A stretch of DNA of 64,000 bases from Solibacillus isronensis (lineage in GTDB: Bacteria > Bacillota > Bacilli > Bacillales_A > Planococcaceae): assembly GCF_900168685.1 (NCBI RefSeq), contig NZ_FVZN01000014.1:186001-250000 (forward strand), written 5' to 3'. This document shows positions 25,256-34,220 of the stretch, piece by piece. Below the pieces are notes generated by a model. The model made no database searches and had not been told where the DNA came from. It saw only the letters and a list, made by a program, of their open reading frames with translations. Positions within the stretch are counted from its first letter, which is position 1. Every line of letters starts with the position of its first letter. The translations under genes and the position numbers were made by a program.

Positions 25256-28033
25256 ATGAAAGTTCATACTAAATTTCTAGCATCTGCAACAGCAGCTATT
25301 CTAGCAGCAACGGCGATTGTTCCAACAGCTAGTGCCGCATCGTTTTCAGATATTAAAGGCAGCGGGCACGAAAATGCGATTACGATTTTATCAGAACAGG
25401 GCATTATCGGTGGTTATCCCGATGGCACGTTTAAACCGAATCAAAACTTGACTCGTTCAGATGTTGTAAAACTGTTAGGGAAATATTTAGTTTCATTAGG
25501 TCATGAAGTTCCGAAAGATTATAAAACGAAAATGCGCTTTACAGATTTAACGGCGAAATCACAGGATGAATTGTTACAGTACGCAGCATTAGTAAAAGAT
25601 GTTGGGGTTTTCCAAGGAAGTAACGGGGCACTTATGCACCGTGACCAGTTACGCCGCGACCAGATGGCGACTGTTTTAGTGCGCGCATTTAAGGTCATCA
25701 ATGATTTCGATTATGTTGAAGCAATGAAGGAAACAGACTATAAATCGAATATTAGTGATTTAAGCAGAACATCTACAGAGCACCAGGAGTCAATTGAAAC
25801 ATTGGCTTACTATGCGGTAACAAAGCAAAAAACATTCAATCCGAAAGATCCGACAAAGCGTGGTCAATTCGCAACATTCCTTTATAATATGCTGCAAATT
25901 GAAGTACCTAAACCTGAACCTGAAAAGCCTGTTTTAACAGTAAAAAAAGTTGAAGTACAAGCAGTTGATAAACTGCGTGTTACGCTTTCTGATGATAAGT
26001 CGTATATTGTGACATTAAAAACACCATTAGTGGAAAATGTGGAAACTGAAGTTACTTTTGATGTTAACGAACAAACATTTACAACGAAAGTAAAATTTGA
26101 AGTACCGGATTTGAAAATCTCTTCTATTACAAATCCAAATGGCGGCCAAGTTGCGATTACATTTAATCAGCCTGTGAAACTGGGGGCAGATCTAAATACG
26201 GCAGCCATTAATAAACTTGTTGCGGTTACAGGTATCGATCGTCTTGGACAAGTACAATTGTCAAAAGGACAATTAAGTGAAGATAAGCGCACATTGACGG
26301 TGACAATTAATGCAACTGCCGGGCTTGAAGGACGCTACCGTGTCGTAGTTGACGGTATTGAATCCGCAACATCGAAAAAGCTTGTTAAGTATGATGATAT
26401 TGCAACTTTCATCCCTGATAAAACATCACCGGGAGTTTTGAAAGTAGAAAATGTTTCGGCTACTAAAGTAAAAGTGATTTTTACAGAACCGGTTACAAAT
26501 CCGATTGGAGTAACTCAATTTAAACTAGCAGATGGTTCAGTTGTTTCAGGTATTCAAGGGACAATTGAAAAAAATGCGACAGAAGTTATTTACGATTTAT
26601 CTGCAGCTACAGCAAAAGGACAAGTTTTAGCACCAGGTACAGCAATTGCGATTACATTTGGAACAATTATCGATATTTCAAACAATCTTTCTTCGTCAAA
26701 CCCATTAACAACATATGTTACCAAAGGGGATAAAGATGGCGTTGTACCTACTTTAACGAATGTTACACAAATGGGCGCGAAAAAATTTAAGTTAACATTC
26801 TCTGAGGAAATTCGTACAATTATGCCGGCAGACATTACGATTGCTCAAAATACGTATTCACCAGCAATTACGAGTATTGTGAAAGATAAAGACGATGCAA
26901 ATTCCTATATCGTTACGACAAGTGGTTCGTTAAATGGCTACACTACAATATCGACGACGCCTGGACGCTATATTACCGATGTTTCAGGTGAAGTGAATGT
27001 ATTTTCGACAGCGTATAACTTTGTAGCAGATACAACAATTCCGTCTGTTGTCAGTACAAATGTTGTGAAGGATAAAGGAGTCGAGTATTTAGAGTTTACA
27101 TTTGACCGAAATGTAGAAGCAGCGGCATTTGCGCAGGTGACGCTGGCAGGAAGTTATATTTTAAACGGATATACGTATCCGTTAGCAAATAATTTGTTCG
27201 GACAGGTCGAAAAATCAACAACGAACGACAAAACAATCCGCGTTCGTTTAAGTAAATTATCTAGTTCTGGTGTGGCTGGGACTACTACTGCAGGTTACAC
27301 ATATTCAGTTGGTGCTACATTCACAGGAGTTACAAGTGAGTATGGACAAGCGGTGAACCCAGCCTATCAGGTTAATTTTGCACGCGGCTCTGATTTTGCA
27401 CAAAATGAAGAGAAGTTATCTGTATTAAGCGTGGAAACTTCTTATAATGCTAGACAGGGAACAAATATTGATAATAAAACTATTGTCATTACGTTTTCTA
27501 CACATGTAGACGGTATTACGGCATCGAACCTGCAAAACTATACATTGGACGGTTTGACAATACAGCAAGCAGTTGTTAAACATAATGAACCATACAAAGT
27601 ATATTTAACGGTTAAGGAAGACATTGCCCAATCCCGCGGTACGAATTTAACGATCAGCAATTTACGGGCTTTGAATTCAATTGTAACAATGGAACCTAAA
27701 ACGGAACTGATCTTTTTAAATGAAAATATCGCCCCAAAATATCAGTATCATAATATTACAGATACCGATACGATTACTCTTTCATTTAATGAAGCAGTTA
27801 AAAATGCATTGAATCATTCGTTTGAGGTTAAAGTGGGCGATTTAGCTGTGCCGATTTCACAAGTTTATTCGACTACTAACGAGCAGGTGGCAATTCGATT
27901 AGCCCAACCGTTAAAATCAAACCAAGTTGTTACAATTACACAAACGGCCACTTCAACGGTAAGTGACTATGCAAATAATAAACTAGTCCTATCACCGATT
28001 CAATTTACCGTTCCTACGAATATTAATTACTAA
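25256..28033 (+). CDS. S-layer-type SLH protein, second of three tandem copies
   Basis: This 925-residue exported protein starts at ATG 25256, 6 bp after GGGGGAG. A signal peptide (AILAATAIVPTASAA) is followed by three SLH repeats (about 30-85, 95-150 and 160-215; GGYPDGTFKPNQNLTRSD). One beta module (LRVTLSDDKSYIVTLKTP) follows, then Ig-like SbsA-type domains (FNQPVKLG, FTEPVTN, FSEEIRTI, FDRNVEAA, FNEAVKNA). It has the architecture of the main S-layer protein at 21850, but its codon use is ordinary (more GCG, ACG and CGT), so lower or conditional expression is likely. It could be an alternative lattice protein. Confidence 0.88.
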   Translation: MKVHTKFLASATAAILAATAIVPTASAASFSDIKGSGHENAITILSEQGIIGGYPDGTFKPNQNLTRSDVVKLLGKYLVSLGHEVPKDYKTKMRFTDLTAKSQDELLQYAALVKDVGVFQGSNGALMHRDQLRRDQMATVLVRAFKVINDFDYVEAMKETDYKSNISDLSRTSTEHQESIETLAYYAVTKQKTFNPKDPTKRGQFATFLYNMLQIEVPKPEPEKPVLTVKKVEVQAVDKLRVTLSDDKSYIVTLKTPLVENVETEVTFDVNEQTFTTKVKFEVPDLKISSITNPNGGQVAITFNQPVKLGADLNTAAINKLVAVTGIDRLGQVQLSKGQLSEDKRTLTVTINATAGLEGRYRVVVDGIESATSKKLVKYDDIATFIPDKTSPGVLKVENVSATKVKVIFTEPVTNPIGVTQFKLADGSVVSGIQGTIEKNATEVIYDLSAATAKGQVLAPGTAIAITFGTIIDISNNLSSSNPLTTYVTKGDKDGVVPTLTNVTQMGAKKFKLTFSEEIRTIMPADITIAQNTYSPAITSIVKDKDDANSYIVTTSGSLNGYTTISTTPGRYITDVSGEVNVFSTAYNFVADTTIPSVVSTNVVKDKGVEYLEFTFDRNVEAAAFAQVTLAGSYILNGYTYPLANNLFGQVEKSTTNDKTIRVRLSKLSSSGVAGTTTAGYTYSVGATFTGVTSEYGQAVNPAYQVNFARGSDFAQNEEKLSVLSVETSYNARQGTNIDNKTIVITFSTHVDGITASNLQNYTLDGLTIQQAVVKHNEPYKVYLTVKEDIAQSRGTNLTISNLRALNSIVTMEPKTELIFLNENIAPKYQYHNITDTDTITLSFNEAVKNALNHSFEVKVGDLAVPISQVYSTTNEQVAIRLAQPLKSNQVVTITQTATSTVSDYANNKLVLSPIQFTVPTNINY

Positions 28034-28041
28034 TATTTGGA

Positions 28042-28070
28042 GCATATCTATTTCGATAGATATGCTTTTT
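28042..28070 (+). terminator. Terminator of the second S-layer gene
   Basis: A perfect 10-bp stem GCATATCTAT/ATAGATATGC with a TTCG loop is followed by six T residues. Confidence 0.92.
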
Positions 28071-28208
28071 TATATTTTAATAATACTTTTTAGTCATTTT
28101 AACGAAATTGAGTTTATATTCAAATAATTTGTGGAAATGCATAGGTTGTAAGCAAGTTTGAAGAAGGCAACATATTTAATTGTTTTACAAACTAGGAGGT
28201 TAATAAAG

Positions 28209-31124
28209 ATGCAGAAAAAGTACAAGAAGTTTTTGACGACGGCGGCTACTGCGACATTAGTGGCATCGGCAATTGTCCCGGCAGCAAGTGCGGCCAGTTT
28301 TTCGGACACAGCAGGAAATACACATGAAAAGGCGATTGATTCACTCGTAAGCCAAGGCATCATTTCAGGATATCCGGATGGGACATTTAAACCGAACCGT
28401 ACATTGACACGTTCGGATGTTGTAAAACTATTAGGTAAATACTTAGTGTCACAAGGTTACAAAATCCCTTCAGATTATAAAACAAATATGCGCTTTTCAG
28501 ACTTGCGCAGCACTTCGCAGGACGAGCTGTTGCAATATGCGGCATTAGTAAAGGACAACGGTGTATTTAACGGAAGTAACGGAAACCTGTTACCGGCAGA
28601 TCCGATTACACGTGAAAATATGGCGGTTGTTCTAGTGCGTGCCTATACGAATATTAATAATTTTGACTTCCTAGGATATGTAATCGGGCAGGATTTCAAT
28701 GAGGATGTAGTCGATTATAACAGAGCAAAAGCAGAAGCACGTTCCGCAATCAGAGTATTGGACTACTATAATGTAACGGGCGTGCCGAACTTCAACCCGA
28801 AAGGCTTCACAACGCGCGGTCAGTTCTCTTCATTCCTGTATAAAATGCTTCAAGTGGAAGTGCCGGGAGAAGGATTGAAAGCGGTCGAAGTTATAAATGC
28901 TTCGACATTAAAAGTTACACTTACAAACAATACTGAACATACGGTGAACTTAGATACGCCGTTGGAAGCCGGCAAAGAAACGCCTGTTAAATTTACGATC
29001 AACGGTAAAGAGTATGGTACTTCTGTCACTTACAATGTTCCTTTAACAGTAAAAGCAGCTGAAGCTACGGGAGCGAATAAATTAAAAGTCACATTAAGCG
29101 ACAATTCCGAGCACGAAGTTACTTTAGAAAACAATCTTCCTGAAAATGAAGAAACAACGGTAGATTTTAAGATTGACGGTAAAGATTATTCAGCGAAAGT
29201 AACGTATGTCGTTACAGAAGTGAAAGTCGCAACTGTCAAGGCACTGAATGGTGGACAAATTGAAGTGAAGTTCAATCAAAGAGTAGACTTGCCTGCCAGC
29301 TTATCTTCTGCACAATTGGCAAACTATGTAACGGTTTCGGCTGTAGACAATAGTGCCGTTACTCTTTCGAGAGGGCAGTTAAGCGAAGATGGACGTACAT
29401 TAACAATCTCCACAAACGGGGCTGCAGCTTTATCAGGACGCTATCTCGTAAAAGTTAATAATGTGAAAAATACAGCTGGTACAACGGTTACTCCATATGA
29501 TGATGTCGTCAATTTCGGTACGGATACAGTGGCACCTACGTTAATCAGTACAGTAAACCGAGATGCAAAAACAGTTCGCGTTACGTTCTCAGAACCTTTG
29601 CGCGCATTTAGTAACAGCAGTATTACATTCAGAATCGCTAACGGTACAAATGTAACAGGTATTACTGGAGAAATCGCAGCGGGTGCTACGTATGCAGACT
29701 TTGATTTATCAAATGCGATGGTAAATGGTCAGCCATTAGCGGCAAATACACAAGTGACCGCAACATTTGCAGGACTGCGTGATATTGCCGGAAACTTCAG
29801 TACACCAAATCCGTTAACGACTAGCTTTGCGATGGGTGGGGCTGATGGAGTTAAACCAACGCTAACAAGTATTTCGCAAACTGGTCCGAGAACATTCAGA
29901 CTGACATTCTCGGAACGAATTCAAAAACCTGCAATCGGTGATCTGGAATTACGTTTAGGGAATTCGGCAAATGCGATTACGGCAATTGATGCAGTCGCTG
30001 GGGATGATCGTTCATTTACCGTTACCGCTACAAATGATTTAACAGGTGTTTATAATATTGGCACAGCCTCTGGCAAAACAATAACCGATATTTCAGGTGA
30101 AACGAATACCTTTACGACTACTCATTCATTTACACTTGATACAGCAGCACCTGAAGTAGCGTCAACTTCTGTAACACGAGAAGGCAATTTTGAGTATTTA
30201 AATATTACACTCAACAAACCAGTGGATTTAGTGAATGCATCACGTGTAACCGCTTCCGGCAACTATGTAAAAGGCGGCGTAACACATTCATTCAAAGGTG
30301 CGGCAACAGCGTTAGAGTATCGAGAGAACGGCAATCGTAGTGTAGTGCGCGTGAAACTGGACAATTTATTAGGTACAGGAGACACGGATAATGCAACGTA
30401 TAATGTTACTTTATCATTCACAGAAGTGGACAGTGCGTATGGCGTGAATACAGCGAATAAAGCAGTCACTTTCGAGCGTACATCGGATTATTCTAATAAT
30501 GAAAATGTACTGACTACGCCGACGGTTACAACTTCAGCGACAGATTCAACATTAACAAACAACCAAGTACGATTGAAGTTTAACCATGTGTTGGATGCAA
30601 CAACAGCATCCGTTGCAAGCAATTATTCAATCCCAAATGCGAGAATTACGAATGCCCAAGTTCCAAGTGATGCATTAGATACGGTTATTTTGACATTAGC
30701 GCAAAATGAAACAACTGCATCCGGTGAGCGTAACTTAACTATTACTGGTGTGAAAGCAAAAGATTCGGTTGCCTCACAAGATAACTTAACAGCCGTAGTC
30801 AACTTAAAGGAAAATATCCGACCTGAGCTAAATTCAGCTAAATTCATATCAGCAAACCAGATCGAGCTTACATTTAGCGAGAATGTCAGTGGTCTTGCAG
30901 CAAATGCCTTTGATATTGTAAACTCTGCAGGAGCATCGGTTGGAATTGCATCAGTAACACCTTCAACAACCAGCAATACAGCAGTCATTACATTATCAGC
31001 TAACCAAACATCAGGTACGAGCGTTACGGTTAAAAAAGGTACAGGTATAGCGAAAGTAGTGGATGCGGCAGGCAATGCTGTAGTTGATACCTTTGAAAAG
31101 CAAATTATTTTAGGTACGAACTAA
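28209..31124 (+). CDS. S-layer-type SLH protein, third of three tandem copies
   Basis: This 971-residue exported protein starts at ATG 28209, 9 bp after TAGGAGG. An in-frame ATG at 28158 is upstream of that ribosome binding site and is rejected. Its signal peptide (TLVASAIVPAASAA) is almost the same as that of the main S-layer protein. Three SLH repeats follow (about 30-85, 93-150 and 155-215; SGYPDGTFKPNRTLTRSD). Two beta modules (LKVTLTNNTEHTVNLDTP; LKVTLSDNSEHEVTLENN) and a row of Ig-like SbsA-type domains (FSEPLRAF, FSERIQKP, FSENVSGL) complete it. Codon use is not of the highly expressed type. It ends in a terminator immediately followed by the group II intron. Confidence 0.9.
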   Translation: MQKKYKKFLTTAATATLVASAIVPAASAASFSDTAGNTHEKAIDSLVSQGIISGYPDGTFKPNRTLTRSDVVKLLGKYLVSQGYKIPSDYKTNMRFSDLRSTSQDELLQYAALVKDNGVFNGSNGNLLPADPITRENMAVVLVRAYTNINNFDFLGYVIGQDFNEDVVDYNRAKAEARSAIRVLDYYNVTGVPNFNPKGFTTRGQFSSFLYKMLQVEVPGEGLKAVEVINASTLKVTLTNNTEHTVNLDTPLEAGKETPVKFTINGKEYGTSVTYNVPLTVKAAEATGANKLKVTLSDNSEHEVTLENNLPENEETTVDFKIDGKDYSAKVTYVVTEVKVATVKALNGGQIEVKFNQRVDLPASLSSAQLANYVTVSAVDNSAVTLSRGQLSEDGRTLTISTNGAAALSGRYLVKVNNVKNTAGTTVTPYDDVVNFGTDTVAPTLISTVNRDAKTVRVTFSEPLRAFSNSSITFRIANGTNVTGITGEIAAGATYADFDLSNAMVNGQPLAANTQVTATFAGLRDIAGNFSTPNPLTTSFAMGGADGVKPTLTSISQTGPRTFRLTFSERIQKPAIGDLELRLGNSANAITAIDAVAGDDRSFTVTATNDLTGVYNIGTASGKTITDISGETNTFTTTHSFTLDTAAPEVASTSVTREGNFEYLNITLNKPVDLVNASRVTASGNYVKGGVTHSFKGAATALEYRENGNRSVVRVKLDNLLGTGDTDNATYNVTLSFTEVDSAYGVNTANKAVTFERTSDYSNNENVLTTPTVTTSATDSTLTNNQVRLKFNHVLDATTASVASNYSIPNARITNAQVPSDALDTVILTLAQNETTASGERNLTITGVKAKDSVASQDNLTAVVNLKENIRPELNSAKFISANQIELTFSENVSGLAANAFDIVNSAGASVGIASVTPSTTSNTAVITLSANQTSGTSVTVKKGTGIAKVVDAAGNAVVDTFEKQIILGTN

Positions 31125-31134
31125 GGTTGGAGGG

Positions 31135-31167
31135 GGCATACATGCTTGATTGCATGTATGCCTTTTT
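31135..31167 (+). terminator. Terminator of the third S-layer gene, next to the intron insertion site
   Basis: A perfect 11-bp stem GGCATACATGC/GCATGTATGCC is followed by five T residues. The group II intron starts 4 bp later. Confidence 0.9.
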
Positions 31168-31170
31168 AGT

Positions 31171-33056
31171 GTGCCCGGCATGCGCATGAACTATAGGGTG
31201 CAAGTCCCGAGCCCCGAAGACAGAAGTAGAGGTTAGCCAAGAGCAAGGGTGTCCGTGGTGACGCGGAATCTGAAGGAAGCTGGCGGCAAAACACCGGTCC
31301 GAGGAACACGAATCTCATATAAGGCTAGGTATGGCTGAGCGAGTTTGCTGAACAAAACAAAGCTCCTTCTGTCGAAGGTCATATCGAGTAAATGAGGCGG
31401 ATAGACGGTGTGAAAGTGCATGCGCTTACCCGGGGAGGTCTGACAGAAATGCGAAGTACCCTTCATAACCTACTTGGTGACAAGTAGCTGAACTGTCAGA
31501 AGTCAGCAGAGGTCATAGTACAAGTAAGTCTAGAATTACTTGGAAGGACCGAACGATTAAGAGAGAATAGCCCTTGGCTTTCCAACTGGATGTATGAACA
31601 CAGAAAACAGAGGAAACCTCACGCTTAGAAAGTAGTGGTGAATCCCACGAGGGTATTTGCGGAGGGTGTAGTCCAGTTGGGCAAAAGAAGAACAGCTATT
31701 CACGGAAAGGAACGAAATGGTGATGTTGAATCAAATTTTGGAACGGCAAAACATGATACAAGCATTAAAGCGAGTTGAAGCGAATAAAGGGAGCCATGGA
31801 GTAGATATGATGCCCGTACAAACCTTACGACAGCACATCCTCGAAAATTGGGATACCATTAAATCGAAGATTTTGGATGGAACCTATGAACCGCAACCAG
31901 TACGTCGAGTCGAAATCCCGAAACCAGACGGTGGCGTGCGTTTATTAGGGATTCCAACCGTAACAGACCGTTTGATTCAACAAGCCATCTCGCAGATTTT
32001 ATCAAAGGAATATGACCAAACATTCTCGGATCATAGCTATGGGTTTCGCCCAAATCGAAGCGCTCATGACGCTATCCGAAAAGCGAAAAGCTATCTAAAA
32101 GAGGGACACCGATGGGTCGTTGATATGGACTTAGAGAAATTCTTTGACAAGGTCAACCATGACCGTTTAATGGCAACATTAGCGAAACGAATTTCAGATA
32201 AACCATTATTAAAACTTATTCGCAAATATCTCCAAGCCGGTGTCATGATAAATGGAGTAGTTTCAAGTACAGAAGAAGGAACACCACAAGGTGGCCCTTT
32301 AAGTCCATTACTTTCAAACATTGTGTTAGATGAATTAGATAAAGAATTAGAGAAACGTGGACTTAAATTTGTTCGATACGCAGATGATTGCAATATTTAT
32401 GTGAGAACAGAACGTGCAGGATTACGAGTAATGAAGAACGTACAACGATTTATCGAAGGAAAACTTCGTTTAAAAGTTAATGAAAAGAAATCAGCCGTAG
32501 ACCGCCCATGGAAACGCAAATTCTTAGGGTTTAGTTTCACATTTCATAAAGAACCTAAGGTTCGCATTGCGAAATCAAGTCTCGTCCGAATGAAGAAGAA
32601 AATACGAGAAATTACCTCACGTAAGATGCCATATTCCATGGAATACCGAATCGAAAAGTTAAACCAATATTTAATAGGATGGTGTGGATATTTTGCTTTA
32701 GCGGATACACACTCTATCTTTAAAACATTAGATAGTTGGATAAAACGAAGACTACGTATGTGTCTGTGGAAGAATTGGAAGAAACCTCGAACAAGAGTCA
32801 GAAATCTCATTCGCCTAAAAGTACCTTATGGGAAAGCATATGAATGGGGAAATACCCGAAAAGGGTACTGGCGCATTTCAAATAGCCCCATATTACACAG
32901 AACCCTCGGCAATTCCTATTGGGAGAGCCAAGGGCTGAAAAGTCTGCAAGTTCGTTATGAAACTTTACGTTATTCATCTTAGTTGAACCGCCGTATACGG
33001 AACCGTACGTACGGTGGTGTGAGAGGTCGGGAGTTAATCACTCCCTCCTACTCGAT
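31171..33056 (+). mobile_element. Group II intron, bacterial class C type, apparently intact
   Basis: The element is about 1886 bp. The 5' end reads GTGCCCGGCATG. A structured region of about 545 nt precedes the reverse transcriptase gene in domain IV. Domain V follows it near 32987-33018: ACCGCCGTA pairs with TACGGTGGT, leaving a two-base bulge and a CGC triad that includes a G.U pair. Domain VI (GGGAGTTAATCACTCCC) and the end TACTCGAT follow. Class C introns favour sites just after terminator stems, and this one is 4 bp after such a T-run. Both ends are placed by family resemblance and may be off by a few bases. Confidence 0.85.
31717..32982 (+). CDS. ltrA: Group II intron reverse transcriptase/maturase
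   Basis: This 421-residue intron-encoded protein splices and mobilises its host intron. ATG 31717 follows GGAAAGGA. Reverse-transcriptase blocks are visible in order: RRVEIPKPDGGVRLLGIPT, HSYGFRPNRSAHDAI, VVDMDLEKFFDKVNHD, GTPQGGPLSPLLSNI and the catalytic RYADD (near 223-227, in FVRYADDCNIYV). The maturase domain X follows (DRPWKRKFLGFSFTFH onward, with YLIGWCGYF). No HNH endonuclease domain is present, as is normal for class C proteins, which then prime on replication-fork DNA. The frame and catalytic residues are intact, so it may be functional. Confidence 0.92.
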   Translation: MVMLNQILERQNMIQALKRVEANKGSHGVDMMPVQTLRQHILENWDTIKSKILDGTYEPQPVRRVEIPKPDGGVRLLGIPTVTDRLIQQAISQILSKEYDQTFSDHSYGFRPNRSAHDAIRKAKSYLKEGHRWVVDMDLEKFFDKVNHDRLMATLAKRISDKPLLKLIRKYLQAGVMINGVVSSTEEGTPQGGPLSPLLSNIVLDELDKELEKRGLKFVRYADDCNIYVRTERAGLRVMKNVQRFIEGKLRLKVNEKKSAVDRPWKRKFLGFSFTFHKEPKVRIAKSSLVRMKKKIREITSRKMPYSMEYRIEKLNQYLIGWCGYFALADTHSIFKTLDSWIKRRLRMCLWKNWKKPRTRVRNLIRLKVPYGKAYEWGNTRKGYWRISNSPILHRTLGNSYWESQGLKSLQVRYETLRYSS

Positions 33057-33070
33057 TGATGATTTAGTCT

Positions 33071-33410
33071 TCTAATATAATAGGTAGATTTTCTAATAAA
33101 TTTGTAAAAGTTCTAATAAATTGTCCGTTTTCTAATAAAAAGTTAGTTTCTTCTAATAAGTACTCCTCATTTTCAAATATCGCTGTTCGAAGTTCTAATA
33201 AGTCAGTTGGAACTTCTAATATAGGTATTGATTGTTCTAATAAACTATTTAATGCGAACAAATAGACGTAGTATGGGCTTAGATATAGTTGAACTTACAA
33301 CCGAAATACATGAAAGTGCTAATATCGGTAGCGGAAGTTCTAATAAAATGTAGAAATCATCGAATATGTTCAACAATCTTTCTAATAAAATTGGTTAAGT
33401 TCAATAAGAT
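33071..33410 (-). repeat. 21-bp phased array B (TTATTAGAA type, minus orientation)
   Basis: TCTAAT (complement ATTAGA) or a close variant starts at 33071, 33092, 33112, 33131, 33152, 33173, 33194, 33215 and 33236, so steps are 19-21 bp and mostly 21. After a weaker stretch the phase returns at 33318, 33339, 33360, 33381 and 33401. It starts 15 bp after the group II intron. Before intron insertion it would have directly followed the S-layer terminator. Confidence 0.85.
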
Positions 33411-33493
33411 TCTTGCTGTAAGTTATCAACTACATAAAACTATAAACTATTGTATAATTATGCTAACTAGTTTAAGAGGAAGGACTGAAATAA

Positions 33494-34150
33494 ATGAAGA
33501 AGTTTTTCTATGGCTTAATTCTTACTGCGATACTTGTTATTATTTCAAGTGTTATAGTAAGTGGCCATTCAGTACAGGCATCTACAAATCCATTTACCGA
33601 TGTAAAAGAAACGAATTCCCATACAAATGCAATCGTCTTTTTATATAATGAAGGAATTATTACAGGCGTAACGAGTACAACTTATGAGCCGGGTAAATCG
33701 GCAACACGTGGGGATGCAGCATTATATTTAGCGAATGCATTAAATCTGCAAAATAGTACTGCACCAAATCCAGGTTTTAAAGACGTTCCAACATCAAGCA
33801 AATATTATAAAGCTATCGCTGCATTACATAGAGCAGATATTGTGAACGGTTATGGCGATGAATTCCGTCCAAACGCAACATTGACACGTTCCCAGTTAGC
33901 GAAAATGGTAACGATCGGCTTTGAATTACAGCAATCTACTACGACAAAGACGAAATTTACTGATGTCAATAAATTAACGGATACTGCAACGAAGAAGTAC
34001 ATTCAAACATTAGTAGATTACGGAATTACAAAAGGTACGACAGCTACCACATTCAGCCCGAATATGAAATTGACACGCGCCCAGTTAGCGACATTTTTAT
34101 TTAATGCAATTGAAGCTTCAAATGACTTTATCGTTATTGGTGTAGAATAA
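33494..34150 (+). CDS. Small exported protein made only of three SLH repeats
   Basis: This 218-residue protein starts at ATG 33494 after GAGGAAGGA. The signal peptide (LILTAILVIISSVIVSG, cut near SVQA) is followed by three SLH repeats (about 30-85, 92-148 and 152-210; RPNATLTRSQLAKMV, FSPNMKLTRAQLATF) and almost nothing else. It should bind the pyruvylated wall polymer but has no visible enzymatic or lattice domain. It might occupy or modulate SLH sites, or be the remnant of a larger protein. The normal stop and following terminator argue against recent truncation. Array B lies directly upstream. Confidence 0.85.
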   Translation: MKKFFYGLILTAILVIISSVIVSGHSVQASTNPFTDVKETNSHTNAIVFLYNEGIITGVTSTTYEPGKSATRGDAALYLANALNLQNSTAPNPGFKDVPTSSKYYKAIAALHRADIVNGYGDEFRPNATLTRSQLAKMVTIGFELQQSTTTKTKFTDVNKLTDTATKKYIQTLVDYGITKGTTATTFSPNMKLTRAQLATFLFNAIEASNDFIVIGVE

Positions 34151-34168
34151 GGAAGCTTTTTGGCAATG

Positions 34169-34202
34169 CACTTGAGTTTTAATTAAGCTCAAGTGTTTTT
34201 TT
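34169..34202 (+). terminator. Terminator of the SLH-only gene
   Basis: An 8-bp stem CACTTGAG/CTCAAGTG, extended by inner TTAA pairing, is followed by seven T residues. Confidence 0.85.
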
Positions 34203-34220
34203 ATGGGGGAATTTAGAGAA

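Noticed and set aside
28158-28208. N-terminal extension of the third S-layer protein
   Set aside because: It precedes the TAGGAGG site. Starting at 28209 gives a signal peptide matching the paralogues.
33064-33261. Minus-strand frame with LLE heptads in array B, which looks like a coiled-coil protein
   Set aside because: It is a translation of TTATTAGAA units with 21-bp spacing. It has no start context, and indels of 1-2 bp occur between units.
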